DNA of 64,000 nucleotides from Chelydra serpentina (Eukaryota; Chordata; Testudines; Chelydridae), in the NCBI GenBank assembly GCA_037349315.1, contig JBAIAC010000026.1, positions 25,883,501 through 25,947,500 of the forward strand, read 5' to 3'. The notes under the pieces are model-generated. The model saw only the letters and a list, made by a program, of their open reading frames with translations. It was not told where the DNA came from and did no database searches. Below, piece after piece: positions 49,342-59,745 of the stretch (position 1 is the stretch's first letter; every line of letters starts with the position of its first letter). The position numbers and the translations under genes are program-made.

Positions 49342-49380
49342 CTTTGATCTAGTCCTCTTTGAAATAGGACTAGACCAAAG
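49342..49380. repeat. Inverted repeat, likely MITE end
   Basis: ctttgatctagtcct (49342-49356) and aggactagaccaaag (49366-49380) pair with one mismatch around a 9-bp centre. It lies five bases from the Penelope target duplication. Confidence 0.6.
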
Positions 49381-49385
49381 TGGAC

Positions 49386-49399
49386 TAATGTAAATAAAG
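49386..49399. repeat. Penelope target-site duplication, left copy
   Basis: TAATGTAAATAAAG, identical to 50134-50147. Confidence 0.88.
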
Positions 49400-49495
49400 G
49401 TTACAGTGTAGTAGCCGTGTTAGTCTGTGTCAGCAAAAAGAAAATAAGAAAGAAAGAAATACTTGTGGCACCTTAGAGACTAACAAATTTATTTC

Positions 49496-49532
49496 AGCAT
49501 AAGCTTTCGTGGGTTAGAACCCACTTCATCGG
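49496..49532 (-). ncRNA. Hammerhead-ribozyme-like motif (variant core)
   Basis: Minus strand: CCGATGA core-like, A, GTGGG stem, loop TTCTAA, CCCAC stem, GAAA, then GCTTATGC, which could form the short third helix. The canonical core is CUGANGA, so position 4 (U) is C here. There is also an extra A before the stem, and the base after the third helix plus U is G. Probably not active. Confidence 0.4.
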
Positions 49533-49745
49533 ATGCATGGAATGGAACATACAGTGGACAGATATTTATACAGTCAGAGAAACATGATAAGGTGGAAGTG
49601 CCTATACCAACCTTAAGAGGCTAATTAATTGAGAGGAACCATAACAGCAGGGGGAAAAAAACCTTTGAAGTGATAAACAAGATGGCCATTGCGGACAGTT
49701 GACACACAGGTGTGAATGAGGATCGTTAACTTAAGGGAAATGGAT

Positions 49746-50078
49746 TCAATTAACATAATGGCCAAGCCATTCCAAGTCTCTATTTAATCCTGAGTTGATG
49801 GTATCTAGTTTGCATATCAATTCAAGTTCAACAGCTTCTCGTTGTAGCCTGTTTTTGAAGTTTATCTGTTGCAAAATTGTGACCTTTAAGTCTGTCACTG
49901 AGTGATTAGGGAGGTTGAAATGTTCTCCTACTGGTTTTTGATTATGATTCCTGATGTCAGATTTGTGTCCGTTTATTCTTTTGCGTAGAGACTCTCCGGT
50001 TTGGCCAATGTACATGGCAGAGGGGCATTGCTGGCACATGATGGCATAAATCACAGTGGTAGATGTGCAGGTGAACAT
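49746..50078 (-). CDS. GIY-YIG endonuclease domain of Penelope-like element
   Basis: 110 codons open from Met 50078 to the stop at 49746; coding similarity extends upstream to about 50126 (HIRHAIRDM). The domain reads VIYAIMCQQC, then MYIGQTGESLRKRINGH, so the first Tyr, the YIG, the Arg of the RKR and the His are all present. GEHFNLPNH and ELELICKLDT near the end follow the Penelope pattern. The family product is an RT fused to this nuclease, which nicks target DNA for priming. Without the RT it cannot work, and the fragment is unlikely to be expressed as a useful protein. Confidence 0.87.
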   Translation of the reverse strand: MFTCTSTTVIYAIMCQQCPSAMYIGQTGESLRKRINGHKSDIRNHNQKPVGEHFNLPNHSVTDLKVTILQQINFKNRLQREAVELELICKLDTINSGLNRDLEWLGHYVN

Positions 50079-50133
50079 GTCCCTGATGGCGTGGCGGATG
50101 TGATTAGGTCCTATGATGGTATAAATAAATGTA

Positions 50134-50147
50134 TAATGTAAATAAAG
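50134..50147. repeat. Penelope target-site duplication, right copy
   Basis: TAATGTAAATAAAG, 14 of 14 with the left copy. Confidence 0.88.
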
Positions 50148-50164
50148 TTATTGGGCATTAGCAG

Positions 50165-51369
50165 TGTAATGGGTTGGACCCCCCTTCTGGGATGCCACCT
50201 GATGTACTGGGGTTTCACTGCTCCACCAGCCTGGATTCCCTCTCTCTGTTTTGCTGAATTAGGCTCTCTGGCTTCTTGCAGCGCACGCGCGCACACACAC
50301 ACACACACACGTAGGTAGGGCCACACCCAGCTGCAGACACAGACTGAAGTCGGATCTGTATGGGAAGATTTATCCAGCACTCACATGCACAACCCCTTTG
50401 GGGAATAAACCCAAAATAATATTGTCTTGTGCTATATAGAAAGATCTGCTCAGCACAAGCTCATAAACATTCGCCCTCTCCCTCAAAGTGAAGAGAGAGA
50501 TGCACAACGTCTTGCCTCCCCAGTTAGAAATTGCACAAACTGGGTTTAATAATAAACAAAACAAATGTATTAACTATAAAAGGCAGATTTTAAGTGATTC
50601 TAAGGAATAGCAAACAGAACAAAGCAGATTACTAAGCAAATAAAACAAAACACGCAAACTAAGCTTGATTCACTAAAGAAACAGGTTACAAAATGTAATT
50701 TATCACCCTAAATGTTGAATTAGGCAGGATGCAGAGTTTCTGTAGCTCAGAGTTTCAGTTATTTCTTTTTGCAGACTGAACCCCTGTCTCAGTCTGGACT
50801 CACCCGTGCCTTTCACTTCAGGTTAGTTTCTTTCTCCCTTCAGGTTTTTACAGCAGTCCGCCTCCTTGGGTAGGCAATGGAGGAGAGTCCAGATCAACCG
50901 CCTACCCAGCCCTTAAAAAGGATTTACCTAAGGCAGAAATCCTTTGTTTGATCCCCATCCCCCTACAGAGGAAAAGTATCAGCAGTGTCCAAGGTGGCAT
51001 TTTTTATCAGGTCATCATATCACCTGACCTGGTAGTGTCACAGGTATGTCCCAGGATGTATCTCAGGAAGGAGAGAGATTAGTATCTTCACAGTCTCATT
51101 GTTTCTTTTTAATGGGTCATTCAGGAGGATTGCCTAGTGTCTGGTGGGCATTCCCCGCAAGTACACACACAGTTGTAATTGTTACATAGTCAATATTGCT
51201 AACTTTAGATACAGAAATGATACATGCATGTAAACTGGATAACCACATTCACTAAATCATAACCTTCCCAATGATATCTCACATGAGCCATCTTGCATAA
51301 AGTATATCTGTTATCCCATATTCATATCATAACCATATTTCTATGAAGAATATGGGGTATAATGTCACA
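50165..51369 (-). mobile_element. Solo LTR (endogenous retrovirus-like)
   Basis: 1205 bp with TG...CA ends (plus strand TGTAATGGG at the left, AATGTCACA at the right), flanked by AGCAG on both sides (50160-50164 and 51370-51374). I read it in minus orientation from long text similarity to turtle LTRs as I recall them. No internal gene or second LTR is present, so it is best explained as a solo LTR from recombination. It contains a (CA)n run at 50291-50310. Superfamily not determined. Confidence 0.72.
50291..50310. repeat. (CA)n microsatellite
   Basis: Ten CA units after gcgcacgcgcg, within the LTR. Confidence 0.93.
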
Positions 51370-51374
51370 AGCAG

Positions 51375-52807
51375 GATGCACACATTGTGCACTCTGTGCA
51401 CATTAACACATGTGCTGAGGGTTCATCACAGACCAAGCTGCTGGAGGACCCAGCCCATTGGGGGCAGATTGAGGGGAACCCACAGCTTCTGGCCCCTGAT
51501 AGCCTCTCCCTGGACAAACCCAAGAACAAACCCTGGAGTTGCTGGCAACCAGAAAAATGGCACCCTCTGCCCTCCATCTGTCTCCTGCTGCTTCTCTCTG
51601 CCCTCCCGTGTCCTTTTTCCCCCATACCCCAGTTATTCCTGTCCCCTCAAGCTCAGGACCCATGTCTTAACTGCTGTCATCCCCCCTGGTTGTATAATCT
51701 GACTGAGTCACTGCTTTTGTCATGTAATAACTTTGTTTGTGACATTCTTCCTCTCTGTCTAGTTTAAATGTCTTCCAAATTTGCCTAGAAGATTTTTGCA
51801 AAAGAATAATCCTTATTTCTTGTAATTTGAGTGAATCAAGAGATGCATTGAAGGGCTCTCTTGTTTAAATTGCAGAAACATCTGACAGGGTAGCAAAGCA
51901 CAAATTACAGAACAAAATGGTAATGTGAACGGTTAAAATTGGAGAATTTTCATAGAAGGTTTGCAGACCCATTGAAAATCTTGATCTTAAAGACAGATGT
52001 TCTGGAAAACTGTTTTAGGTAGAAACATTGCCATTGCAATATTAGAAAAGAGGATGTTTCAATGTAACTGTTTCAGAAATATATTAAATGCATGGGGTTC
52101 AAATCACTTCTATGGTCACATACTCGCTTCTAGCTGTTGGGAGAGAACAAAATACATTCATGAAAAATAGTCTAGAATTTTTCTATAAAAATTAGAGATA
52201 AATGAAGATAGAATCACAAGAAGGTCTTTAATCCATATGTTCCTCTACTATGTTTGCCGTCTGTATCGACTTGTTATGAAGAACACCATTGATTATATCT
52301 TAAGGGCTTTAATCTGAATGAGATGTAGGAATATGACTTGAGATTTACTTGGTTCAACATGCAACCTCTTACTTCATTCAGCAATGTCCCTGTCTTGATA
52401 TTCCTTTGAATAGAAAAGGTTCTCTTTGCCCAAAAAGCAAGATCAGCCTGTCATCCATAGATTGAGCTGATGTGGATGTATCAAATATCCAATGATTAGC
52501 ATACAGTTGTAATTATCTCTCCATCACTGCATTTGGTTAGGTATAACTGAAGTTGTGTATTTTAAGCGTTTGAGGGCTTTGTGGGCTAAAGTCATGTTAA
52601 CCCATCCATTAAAAAAAATAAATATACACCAATATTTAGGAGTCTCTTCACTATAAAATAATGAACATGAAATACACTTAAAATGTGTAGGCTATTTAAT
52701 GTCACATGAAGCTACTATATATTTTCTAGTTATGCAAAAATGAGATAATGTTGTTATACCAATAAAATAAAAACCAGCAGGATCTTTTTAAAGGGGATAA
52801 GACAGAA
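51375..52807. other. No gene seen
   Basis: Two overlapping plus-strand frames (about 120 codons) at 51343-51767 are proline- and leucine-rich and have antisense partners. I see no family features. The rest is AT-rich. Confidence 0.4.
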
Positions 52808-53682
52808 TGTCACGTTTATTGTGAATACAAAAAGACTCATAGTAAGCAGTCAGTTATAGCTATAACATTTCATTCAGTTTCACATTCATTCACACACACA
52901 CACACACACATAGGTTCTGCATAGATGTCATAGTTACCAGCCTAGAAGTTGCTCATGCCAAGTTAGCAGCCAGGTAACCTGGGCATGAGGGTGGAGCCGA
53001 GTCCTTGTCAGATTCATCTGATGCTCCTGGAGGTTGGCAGCAGAACCAGAGACTCAAAGTCGTCAGTATTTAGAGGCCATTCTTACAGGTATTTATTCCT
53101 ATGCCAGTCTATGGGAATTGCTTCATCATGCTGTTGCTGAATCAATCAGCAGATGGCACATTCCTGATGGCTCCGTGCTGTCAGATGTTATCTTGTTTTT
53201 CCCATCCTTTGAGATGGTTGGGTGGATCCCAGTTTATCCTCCGGGGGGTGGAGGGGGCGTTGCCTGGTCGTTCCCACTTGATGCCGCCTTCAGCCGATGG
53301 TCACTGAATTCCTAGGCTGGCACCTCCCTCCTCATTCATTCATGTACACCAAGCATTCATCAGCAGACATACTGTCTTCAACACTTTCAGGGTGTGTACT
53401 AATTTATTTGAGACTCCCTGCTCTTTATTTAAAGAGGGTGGGGGTCTTTCTATGCTGTTTCTAGGTACAAAGCATGCATAAAGAACAAAGTGAAATAACT
53501 TGTTTGCAAGTTTCTCATAGTAATACAGTATCTTTCTGAGAACAGATACAATCAATGGTTTACACAGACAGTAGCTTGTAAGTTTAACAAGGGATCGAAG
53601 AGATCTTTTACTTGGTAATGCTATGAGGTTTAAATTGTGGGAATCACTTTCGGTACCTTCTTTAATATCCCTACAATATACA
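52808..53682 (-). mobile_element. Possible LTR (unconfirmed)
   Basis: About 875 bp with TG (52808) and CA (53682) ends. Minus strand has CAATAAACGTGACA at one end, which could be a poly(A) signal near the R-U5 junction. The text cctccctcctcattcattca and acaagggatcgaagagatct resembles LTR-type repeats I associate with turtles. No target duplication was found. Confidence 0.35.
52891..52910. repeat. (CA)n microsatellite
   Basis: Ten CA units after cattcattcacattcatt. Confidence 0.92.
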
Positions 53683-55501
53683 TGGGTTCACTTTTATTGC
53701 TGAATATTAAAGTTACAGAACAAGTCTCAAATCCTAATGTAGTATGAAGCTGATAATTTATCTATGAAAGAAATATTGTCTGTAATAGTAACTGGGTTGT
53801 AAAGTTTGAATGTATGACTCAAGTAATATAATGGCTAGTGGGAACATGAGGTTCAGATTCAAAGGAATGTCCCTTAGAAGGAAATTCATTGAAATAAATG
53901 CAGCCTCATCTGTTTTTCTCACTGAAATGCAAATTAATTCCTGCTCAGATTTTGTAATTATTGGTCTGATTAATGGACCAAGACAACACTCAAGTTGCTA
54001 AATAAGGTATTTCTCCCCTGAACTGTTGTTCCATTAAATCATTTTAGAAAGAGCAAAGGTAAGGACACACACAAAAGCATCATTTCCCATTCATTAAAAA
54101 TGTAATGTCATGTATTTGGTTTATGAAATGTTTTGTTCAGGCTAAAGTGAATGATTCAAAAGGAAAATTTAATGCAGTACATAATAATCTACAAATCAGC
54201 CAATTGTATAAGATCAATAGTACTTTTTCTTGTTAGTTAGTCACCTAGCTAGAAAAATACAGTGCACATGGATTCCAGAATGTAAGTTTTTTTAGAAAAC
54301 ATTTTTTTCTTTTACAAATTAAATTATTTTAAACTATAAAAGTACTTAATATTACATCAGTATTCCTAAAGGTCTGTGAATATGGAGTCCTGAATATATT
54401 TAACTTCACTTTTATCTACAATAATAGATCCGGTTTTATTTTCTGATTATGAAAACACTGAAGGCAGTTACTGTTCTCATGTTTTCTTAGTGCGTGTATA
54501 AGTTTCCTGGAGTGTTTTGAGTGTATTGAATGTAGCTGTAACATCTGTATATTCATTTAAAGTTATGATCGACCACATTTTCTCACTGATTGGTACTTTT
54601 CTATGGCAGTAATCACATTGATACGCACATGAGTAATAGTGACAGAATCTGACCCAAAAGTGAGAGTAAAATTTATCATGACAACTCATTATTTTTAACC
54701 TGAAAACAAATTCAATCAGAATTATTTGTATTGAAATGATGTTGACTGACTGCTACTCACTAGACCAGATACTGCTCTCAGTTACAACTGTGTCCATCCG
54801 TTGAGGTTAGTGTAGTGTTGCTCCCTATTACCAAGCAGAATTTGGCTTATGTAGTCTGTGGGAGGGGAGAGGTGAAATCTCCTGGTTTAGGATGTACAGT
54901 TTTCTATTCCTGAAGTTCTCCTACACTTAAAACTATTATTGTGTCAAATTCTGTTCCTAGTTATGCTTGTGCTGTTCCACTTTTGGCCTTTAGGGCTTGT
55001 TGTTCTTCAGAAAAAAAAAGTTTACAGTTTTGCAAGCACACTACTGAGGTACTCTGAATAACTCTGGGAACAATTCAAAACACTGTATGCATCTAACAAT
55101 GAGATTGTGTCCACACATCAGCTAGTGAGATGTGTGGATGGTATGATAGTAGCTCACTGTAGAGAGGCAATAGCATACTTTGCACCTGCAGTTTTCTGTC
55201 ACAGTAAAATAGTGGGCTCAATTACTTGTGAACTCAGAACTGTGCCTGCAGAGTTGGTGAGTGGAAGTTGATAAAAAACAGACCCTTTGAATTGTAATGC
55301 AAGCTTTTTGTGCATTAACAGCTGCATGAATAAGTAGTTTTATGTAATGTGCCCGTTTGTGTCTATGGATAAATATCACAGCCTCCTGTAATGCTGCTGC
55401 ATTTGGCAAAGAGTTTTGGTCTCCGTTTCTCACCCCTAGGTTCAGAAGAAATAGTTACCTCTTCTTAGACATGCAGCCCTCAGCTTCTAATCAACATTAA
55501 G
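53683..55501. other. No gene seen
   Basis: AT-rich; no exon or bounded repeat recognised. Confidence 0.42.
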
Positions 55502-55547
55502 AGTGACAGAGTCCTGTAGCACCTTATAGACTAACAGAAATATTGGA

Positions 55548-55583
55548 GCATAAGCTTTCGTGGGCAAAGACCCACTTCGTCAG
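55548..55583 (-). ncRNA. Hammerhead-ribozyme-like motif (conserved core)
   Basis: Minus strand: CTGACGA, then A, GTGGG, loop TCTTTG, CCCAC, GAAA, GC, loop TTAT, GC, then T and C. The CUGANGA and GAAA cores are both intact, helix II is a perfect 5-bp GTGGG/CCCAC stem, and a 2-bp third helix is followed by U-C, which fits a cleavage site. Against activity, one extra A separates the core from helix II, and helix I is not clearly paired. Confidence 0.5.
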
Positions 55584-55727
55584 ACACGTGGTAGAAATTT
55601 CCAGAGGCAGGTATAAATATGCAGGCCAGAATCAGGTTTGAGATAACAAGGTTAATGTAATCAGGGAGGATGAGGTCTACTGCTAGCAGCTGATGTGGAG
55701 GTGTGACCACCAAGAGAGGAGAAACTG

Positions 55728-55772
55728 CTTTTGTAGTTGCAAAGACTGTGAATGGCTAGCCAACTACAAAAG
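55728..55772. repeat. 12-bp perfect inverted repeat within Penelope 3' region
   Basis: cttttgtagttg and caactacaaaag with a 21-nt loop. Confidence 0.82.
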
Positions 55773-56180
55773 TGATATTTTCGATGGTCTGTCATGGAGA
55801 ACCAGACTCGCACACTGGGGAGTCCTTGATTTTCCATTTGTGCATTAGATATCCTCCTCTACCATGGTTAGTTCGAATTTGGTTCAGAGTTGACGAAGAT
55901 GACCGTGGAAGGTCAAACCCAGGAACCTTCTGCCTGGGATCTGGCACAAGGTGCTTATTCTTTAAGTCTTATTTAGCCCAATCTGCTTTCTAAGCCTCCT
56001 TCTGTTCATAGCCTGATTGCATGAGGCTAAACAAATGTTTCCAGAAAGGCAGGGGAGCGATGTTAGGATAGGCAGCCATGGTGTTGGAGTCGACTTAAGA
56101 GTTCCCGTGATGCACTGCATCACTGTATTCAGCTGGGTGTCCACAAGTCGTGTGTGGCTGCATCTGCTCCATACCAGTGC

Positions 56181-56570
56181 TCAATATTCAGCTACTGAAT
56201 ATACAAGTGCTATTGCAGATGTTCGCAGCACTGATGTTGGTGCACCTCTGGTTGTACCTACTAGTTTCTGTATTATGTTGGCTCTCATTTTTATCTTTAC
56301 AGCTACTTTCTCAAGATGATCAAGGAAGGAGGTGGTGCGGTCGAGTTTCACTCCAAGATATGTTGGAGTGTAATTGTGTTGCATGTTTTTACCACAGAAA
56401 GCTACTTTCAGTGTGGTTTTGGCGCTCCTATTATCAAGATGAAATGCGCTTACTATTGTTTTTACGCGGTTTGGTTTGAGCCTCCATTTCCAGAAATATT
56501 GTTCAATATTTTCAAGGTCTTCAGTTAATGCTTTCTCAATTTCATGGAGGTTTAATGCTTGGATTGTCAT
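56181..56570 (-). pseudogene. LINE RT thumb region, longest open piece
   Basis: 129 codons directly after the YADD box, containing ENIEQYFWKWRLKPNRVKT and YLGVKLDRTTSFLDHLEKVA. Its ATG is internal to the LINE ORF2 and is not a natural start. Confidence 0.83.
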
Positions 56571-57028
56571 GGGAAGATCATCTGCATATCAAAATTGTCG
56601 TGATTTAGTTGGAGGCATGTCACTTATGTAAATATTTAAAAGGATTGGCGCAAGTACAGAGCCTTGTGGTAGCCTGTCGTTTATGATACGTGGTGAGCTG
56701 GTCTTATTACCCAGGTACACCCGTAGGCGTCTGTTACTCAGCATGGTCCACATCAGGCGAAGTGTTTGGTATCAAGATATAATTTTAGCAAGTTTCAGCA
56801 TCAGGCCCTTAATCCATACAGTATCATACCCCGATGACAGATCAACAAATACTGTACCAGTCTTTAGGGTTTTTTGAGCCAGTCTCAATGTGAGTTGTGA
56901 GTGCCAGAACTTGGTGACAACAACTACGTTTCAGTGGGAAGCCTGCCTGTTCGACAGGGATAATTGACTCAGTAAAAGGGCGTATTCTTTTGAGGATGAT
57001 ACGTTTAAGAAGTTTATAGGCCGTACAT

Positions 57029-57258
57029 CAGGCCTGCACAACATACGGCCCGTGGGCCGCATGCGGCCCGCCGAGGCTCACTGTGCGGCCCGCGGGTTGG
57101 TAGAGCAAACAACTTTTTTTTGCTCAACAACTTCGGCGGGCGAGAGAGGTTTTTTTTTTTTGTTCAACAACTTTGGCGGGCGGGAGAAGAGTTTCGGCCC
57201 TCGTCTAGTTTCTTTGGAGTAATATGGCCCTCACTGCTTTACAAGTCGTGCAGGCCTG
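57029..57258. mobile_element. hAT MITE 1 in LINE
   Basis: 230 bp; ends CAGGCCTGCAC and GTGCAGGCCTG (inverted). 8-bp target duplication ccgtacat (57021-57028) and tcgtacat (57259-57266), one mismatch. The interior is rich in CGG (cggcccgtgggccgcatgcg), a pattern known in hAT-type elements. Confidence 0.83.
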
Positions 57259-57272
57259 TCGTACATGGTAGA

Positions 57273-57420
57273 TAGGGTGACCAGATGTCCCGATAAAATC
57301 CAATTTTTACCCGTTTGTCCCGCGTGAACGACTGAAGGACCTCCCGCTGAAATTCTGCCAAAAATCGGGACGTCCTGGGTGAGTATCCCGATATTTTTTA
57401 CTTCCCATCTGGTCACCCTA
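57273..57420. mobile_element. hAT-like MITE 2 in LINE
   Basis: 148 bp; ends TAGGGTGACCAGATG and CATCTGGTCACCCTA (inverted, 15 bp). Exact 8-bp target duplication atggtaga at 57265-57272 and 57421-57428. Noncoding. Confidence 0.85.
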
Positions 57421-57805
57421 ATGGTAGACAAATTGGCCTATAGCTTCCCGCTTTGTCAGGGGGGCTTTCCAGGCTTTGGAATGGAAATTACATTTGCCTC
57501 ACATCATATTTCAGGGATCCATACTGTTCTTAAGATAGCAGAGTACAATGTTGCTAGCCATTGGAGTCCTTTGGGACCGAGATGGTGGAGGAATTCTGGC
57601 AGAATTCCATCAGGGCCTGCAGCCTTCCCTTTTTTCATTGCGGCAATAGTGAAAGGTTCTCCTAGAGGGATTGATGCAAGTGTTCGGTAGAGTTGTTGAT
57701 ACACTTTTCTTCTTGTGTGTTTAGCAAGTGGTGCTTTTATGTTCACCATCATGTTGGAGGCTATTGAGTTTGGCCAGATTTTTGGTGGCTGGGTAGCTAT
57801 GCTAA

Positions 57806-59557
57806 AGTGAAGATGAGTTTCAGTTCAGACTGAGAGCAGAATTACACTTCTTGCCTGAATCTCTTAACATTTTCATTTTCACTGAGCACCTGAACACACT
57901 ATCTGTAGTTCTCCACAGATAGATAGTTGGCTGCATTAGGGGGAAAAATACAATCATTTAGCAAAACAAACCTTTCAGTGGTTTGAATATCTTTACTTCT
58001 CCATTCCTTGTCATTATCTCATTCATGATGATGATGATATCCCTGGCAAATGCAAGGGTGAAAATAATCTTACAGGACATAATAGTGTGTAAATAGCTTT
58101 AGGTTTGGGAGTATCCAATTGGATTAAAGGGGTATTAGTCTGTACATTTCTTAAGGATGAATCTGAAAGGGCATATAATATATATACATATTAATAAATA
58201 AATAATAAATTTCTATTTATATGTAAATGTGGACTTGCATCTCAAGAACACCAAAGGCTTTTCAAAGAATCAGTGGGAACAGGGACCCTTTTAAATTGAA
58301 ATTCCTTCCTACATTATTTTTCTCTAATCTTTGAGGATCATTTTGATCATTAATTTATATATATAAAAGCATCCTTTTGCAAAAGGGAACAAAGAAACAA
58401 AATCTGTAGAACAGCTTTGATTGTCAAGACGACACAATGTGCTGCTAGCGACGGAGCATGTTCATGCACCTCGCATTGAGATATAAACATATTAGTTTGG
58501 GGAGTGCTGCTTTCAAAGCAAATATTATCTGTCACAAGTAATGTACCCTCAAGTCAAGGTATATATTAATGACTTTATTATTAACATTTGTTACCATTTT
58601 AGATCTATAAATCCATTGATTATGATAATTTCAAAAAAACAGAAACACAAATATTAATAAAAGTTTTCAGTTCAGCAAAGCAACATGCAAAGGAAACAAA
58701 TATCATCCCAGGCCTGGTTTGAAACATAGAGTAGTTTTTGAGTTGTAATACAATTATTTTTAATGAAACATTTTATTTTATTTTTATTTTTTATTAGCTC
58801 CTGTCATTTCATAGCCCAAGGCTGATGTGCCTGCTTTATCCTGTAAGAGTTTGAATAAATGGAGCTTGCTTCACCACATGGGAGAGTCAGGGTTAGGAGG
58901 AGATTCAAGACTCTCTATTCGTTTTTCAGGAAAAGGTGAAAAGGGTTTTGGAGGTCATGTATGTGGGCATGGGTCATGGCATCCCTAATAACCTATTCAA
59001 AGAGCAACACAGAGGCAGCAATGAAAGGAAAGCTGTTAGAGTGCCATCCCATCACAAGAACAAGTACTGAATCAACATCTCACAATTCAGTGGGCCCCTT
59101 GACATTCTTTGTTTGAGGAGGACGACAATGGAAAGGCCGCTCTGCATTTTAGGAAGCTATTAAAACATCCTCCAAAAAGTGTGACAATAATTTGCACAAT
59201 AAATAAAAGAATTTGCAAAGCATTGCCCCTGTGTGGGCTTTTCAGGGAAACCCAATAAAACTAAGCAATTTTGGGGGGCCACATTCTGATTCTCTCATTC
59301 TCATCACATGCTATCTTATTCCTCAAGCAGTCCCATGAAATTAATGAGTGGAGGCAGATGGTGTTACATGTAAAAGTACCAGATTAGGCCCTTTATTACT
59401 AGTTTCATGTTCTCAAGGAAATTCACAAGTGACTATTTTTTGAAGTCCTCCGCCTAGGACCAAAAATTAAAATGACATATTTTCAGCTTCAGAAGAACCA
59501 GGTAATAAAATATAATTAATATCCCTGGCTAAAGAAATGCTTTCATTTTTCATGTGT
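57806..59557. other. No gene seen
   Basis: No exon or bounded repeat recognised. 58140-58240 is a short (TA)n-rich patch. Confidence 0.42.
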
Positions 59558-59745
59558 GGCCTTGTCTACATTAGGGATTTTTGTATAGGTGTAGATTCAC
59601 CAGTACAGTCTGCTAGTGCAGATGTCTTGCACTGAACAATATAGAGCAACATTTGCACTCATGTGAAATCAAAGTTAACTGCACCAGTACCCACGTGAGT
59701 GCCTCTACATGAGGAGTTTGCTCTGGTGCAGCTATGCTGCAGTAG
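59558..59745. mobile_element. Possible MITE (one end only)
   Basis: ggccttgtctacattagg at the left matches the terminal repeat type of the Harbinger at 45.6 kb. A matching right end was not found. Confidence 0.32.

Larger units (their letters stand above)
49400..50133 (-). mobile_element. Penelope-like element with GIY-YIG domain
   Basis: A 5'-truncated Penelope-like retroelement of about 734 bp between perfect 14-bp target duplications. On the minus strand a GIY-YIG endonuclease domain is followed by a 3' untranslated region. That region carries the hammerhead-like motif (49532-49496) and the terminus with ctgacacagactaacac and ggctactac. The RT domain is missing. The intact duplication and long open frame suggest a fairly young insertion. 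Confidence 0.87.
55502..55774 (-). mobile_element. Penelope-like element 3' end
   Basis: Terminus agtcctgtagcaccttatag, then the hammerhead-like motif at 55583-55548, then gtataaatatgcaggccaga and ggaggtgtgaccaccaagag. The coding part is absent. Near the upper end, cttttgtagttg (55728-55739) and caactacaaaag (55761-55772) are a perfect 12-bp inverted repeat. It abuts the LINE to the right. Confidence 0.78.
55775..57805 (-). mobile_element. Non-LTR LINE (X-element/jockey-like), RT remnant
   Basis: Minus strand from 57805. PPKIWPNSIASN, GEPFTIAAMKKGKAAGPDG and LPEFLHHLGPKGLQWLATL mark the start of the RT. The middle is broken by two MITEs. The palm box YADD is intact at 56577-56588, but a TGA directly precedes it. 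ENIEQYFWKWRLKPNRVKT, TPTYLGVKLDRTTSFLDHL and RANIIQKLVGTTRGAP follow, then DTQLNTVMQCITGTLKSTP and FDLPRSSSSTLNQIRTNHG near 55890. The end is HKWKIKDSPVCE with a likely metal-binding Cys near 55800. The domain order is a LINE ORF2 end. It has several stops and frameshifts and is 5'-truncated. Confidence 0.85.

Noticed and set aside
51343..51767. Overlapping 119- and 126-codon ORFs
   Set aside because: They are low-complexity Pro/Leu-rich with equal ORFs on the other strand, and no family features or splice sites that persuade.
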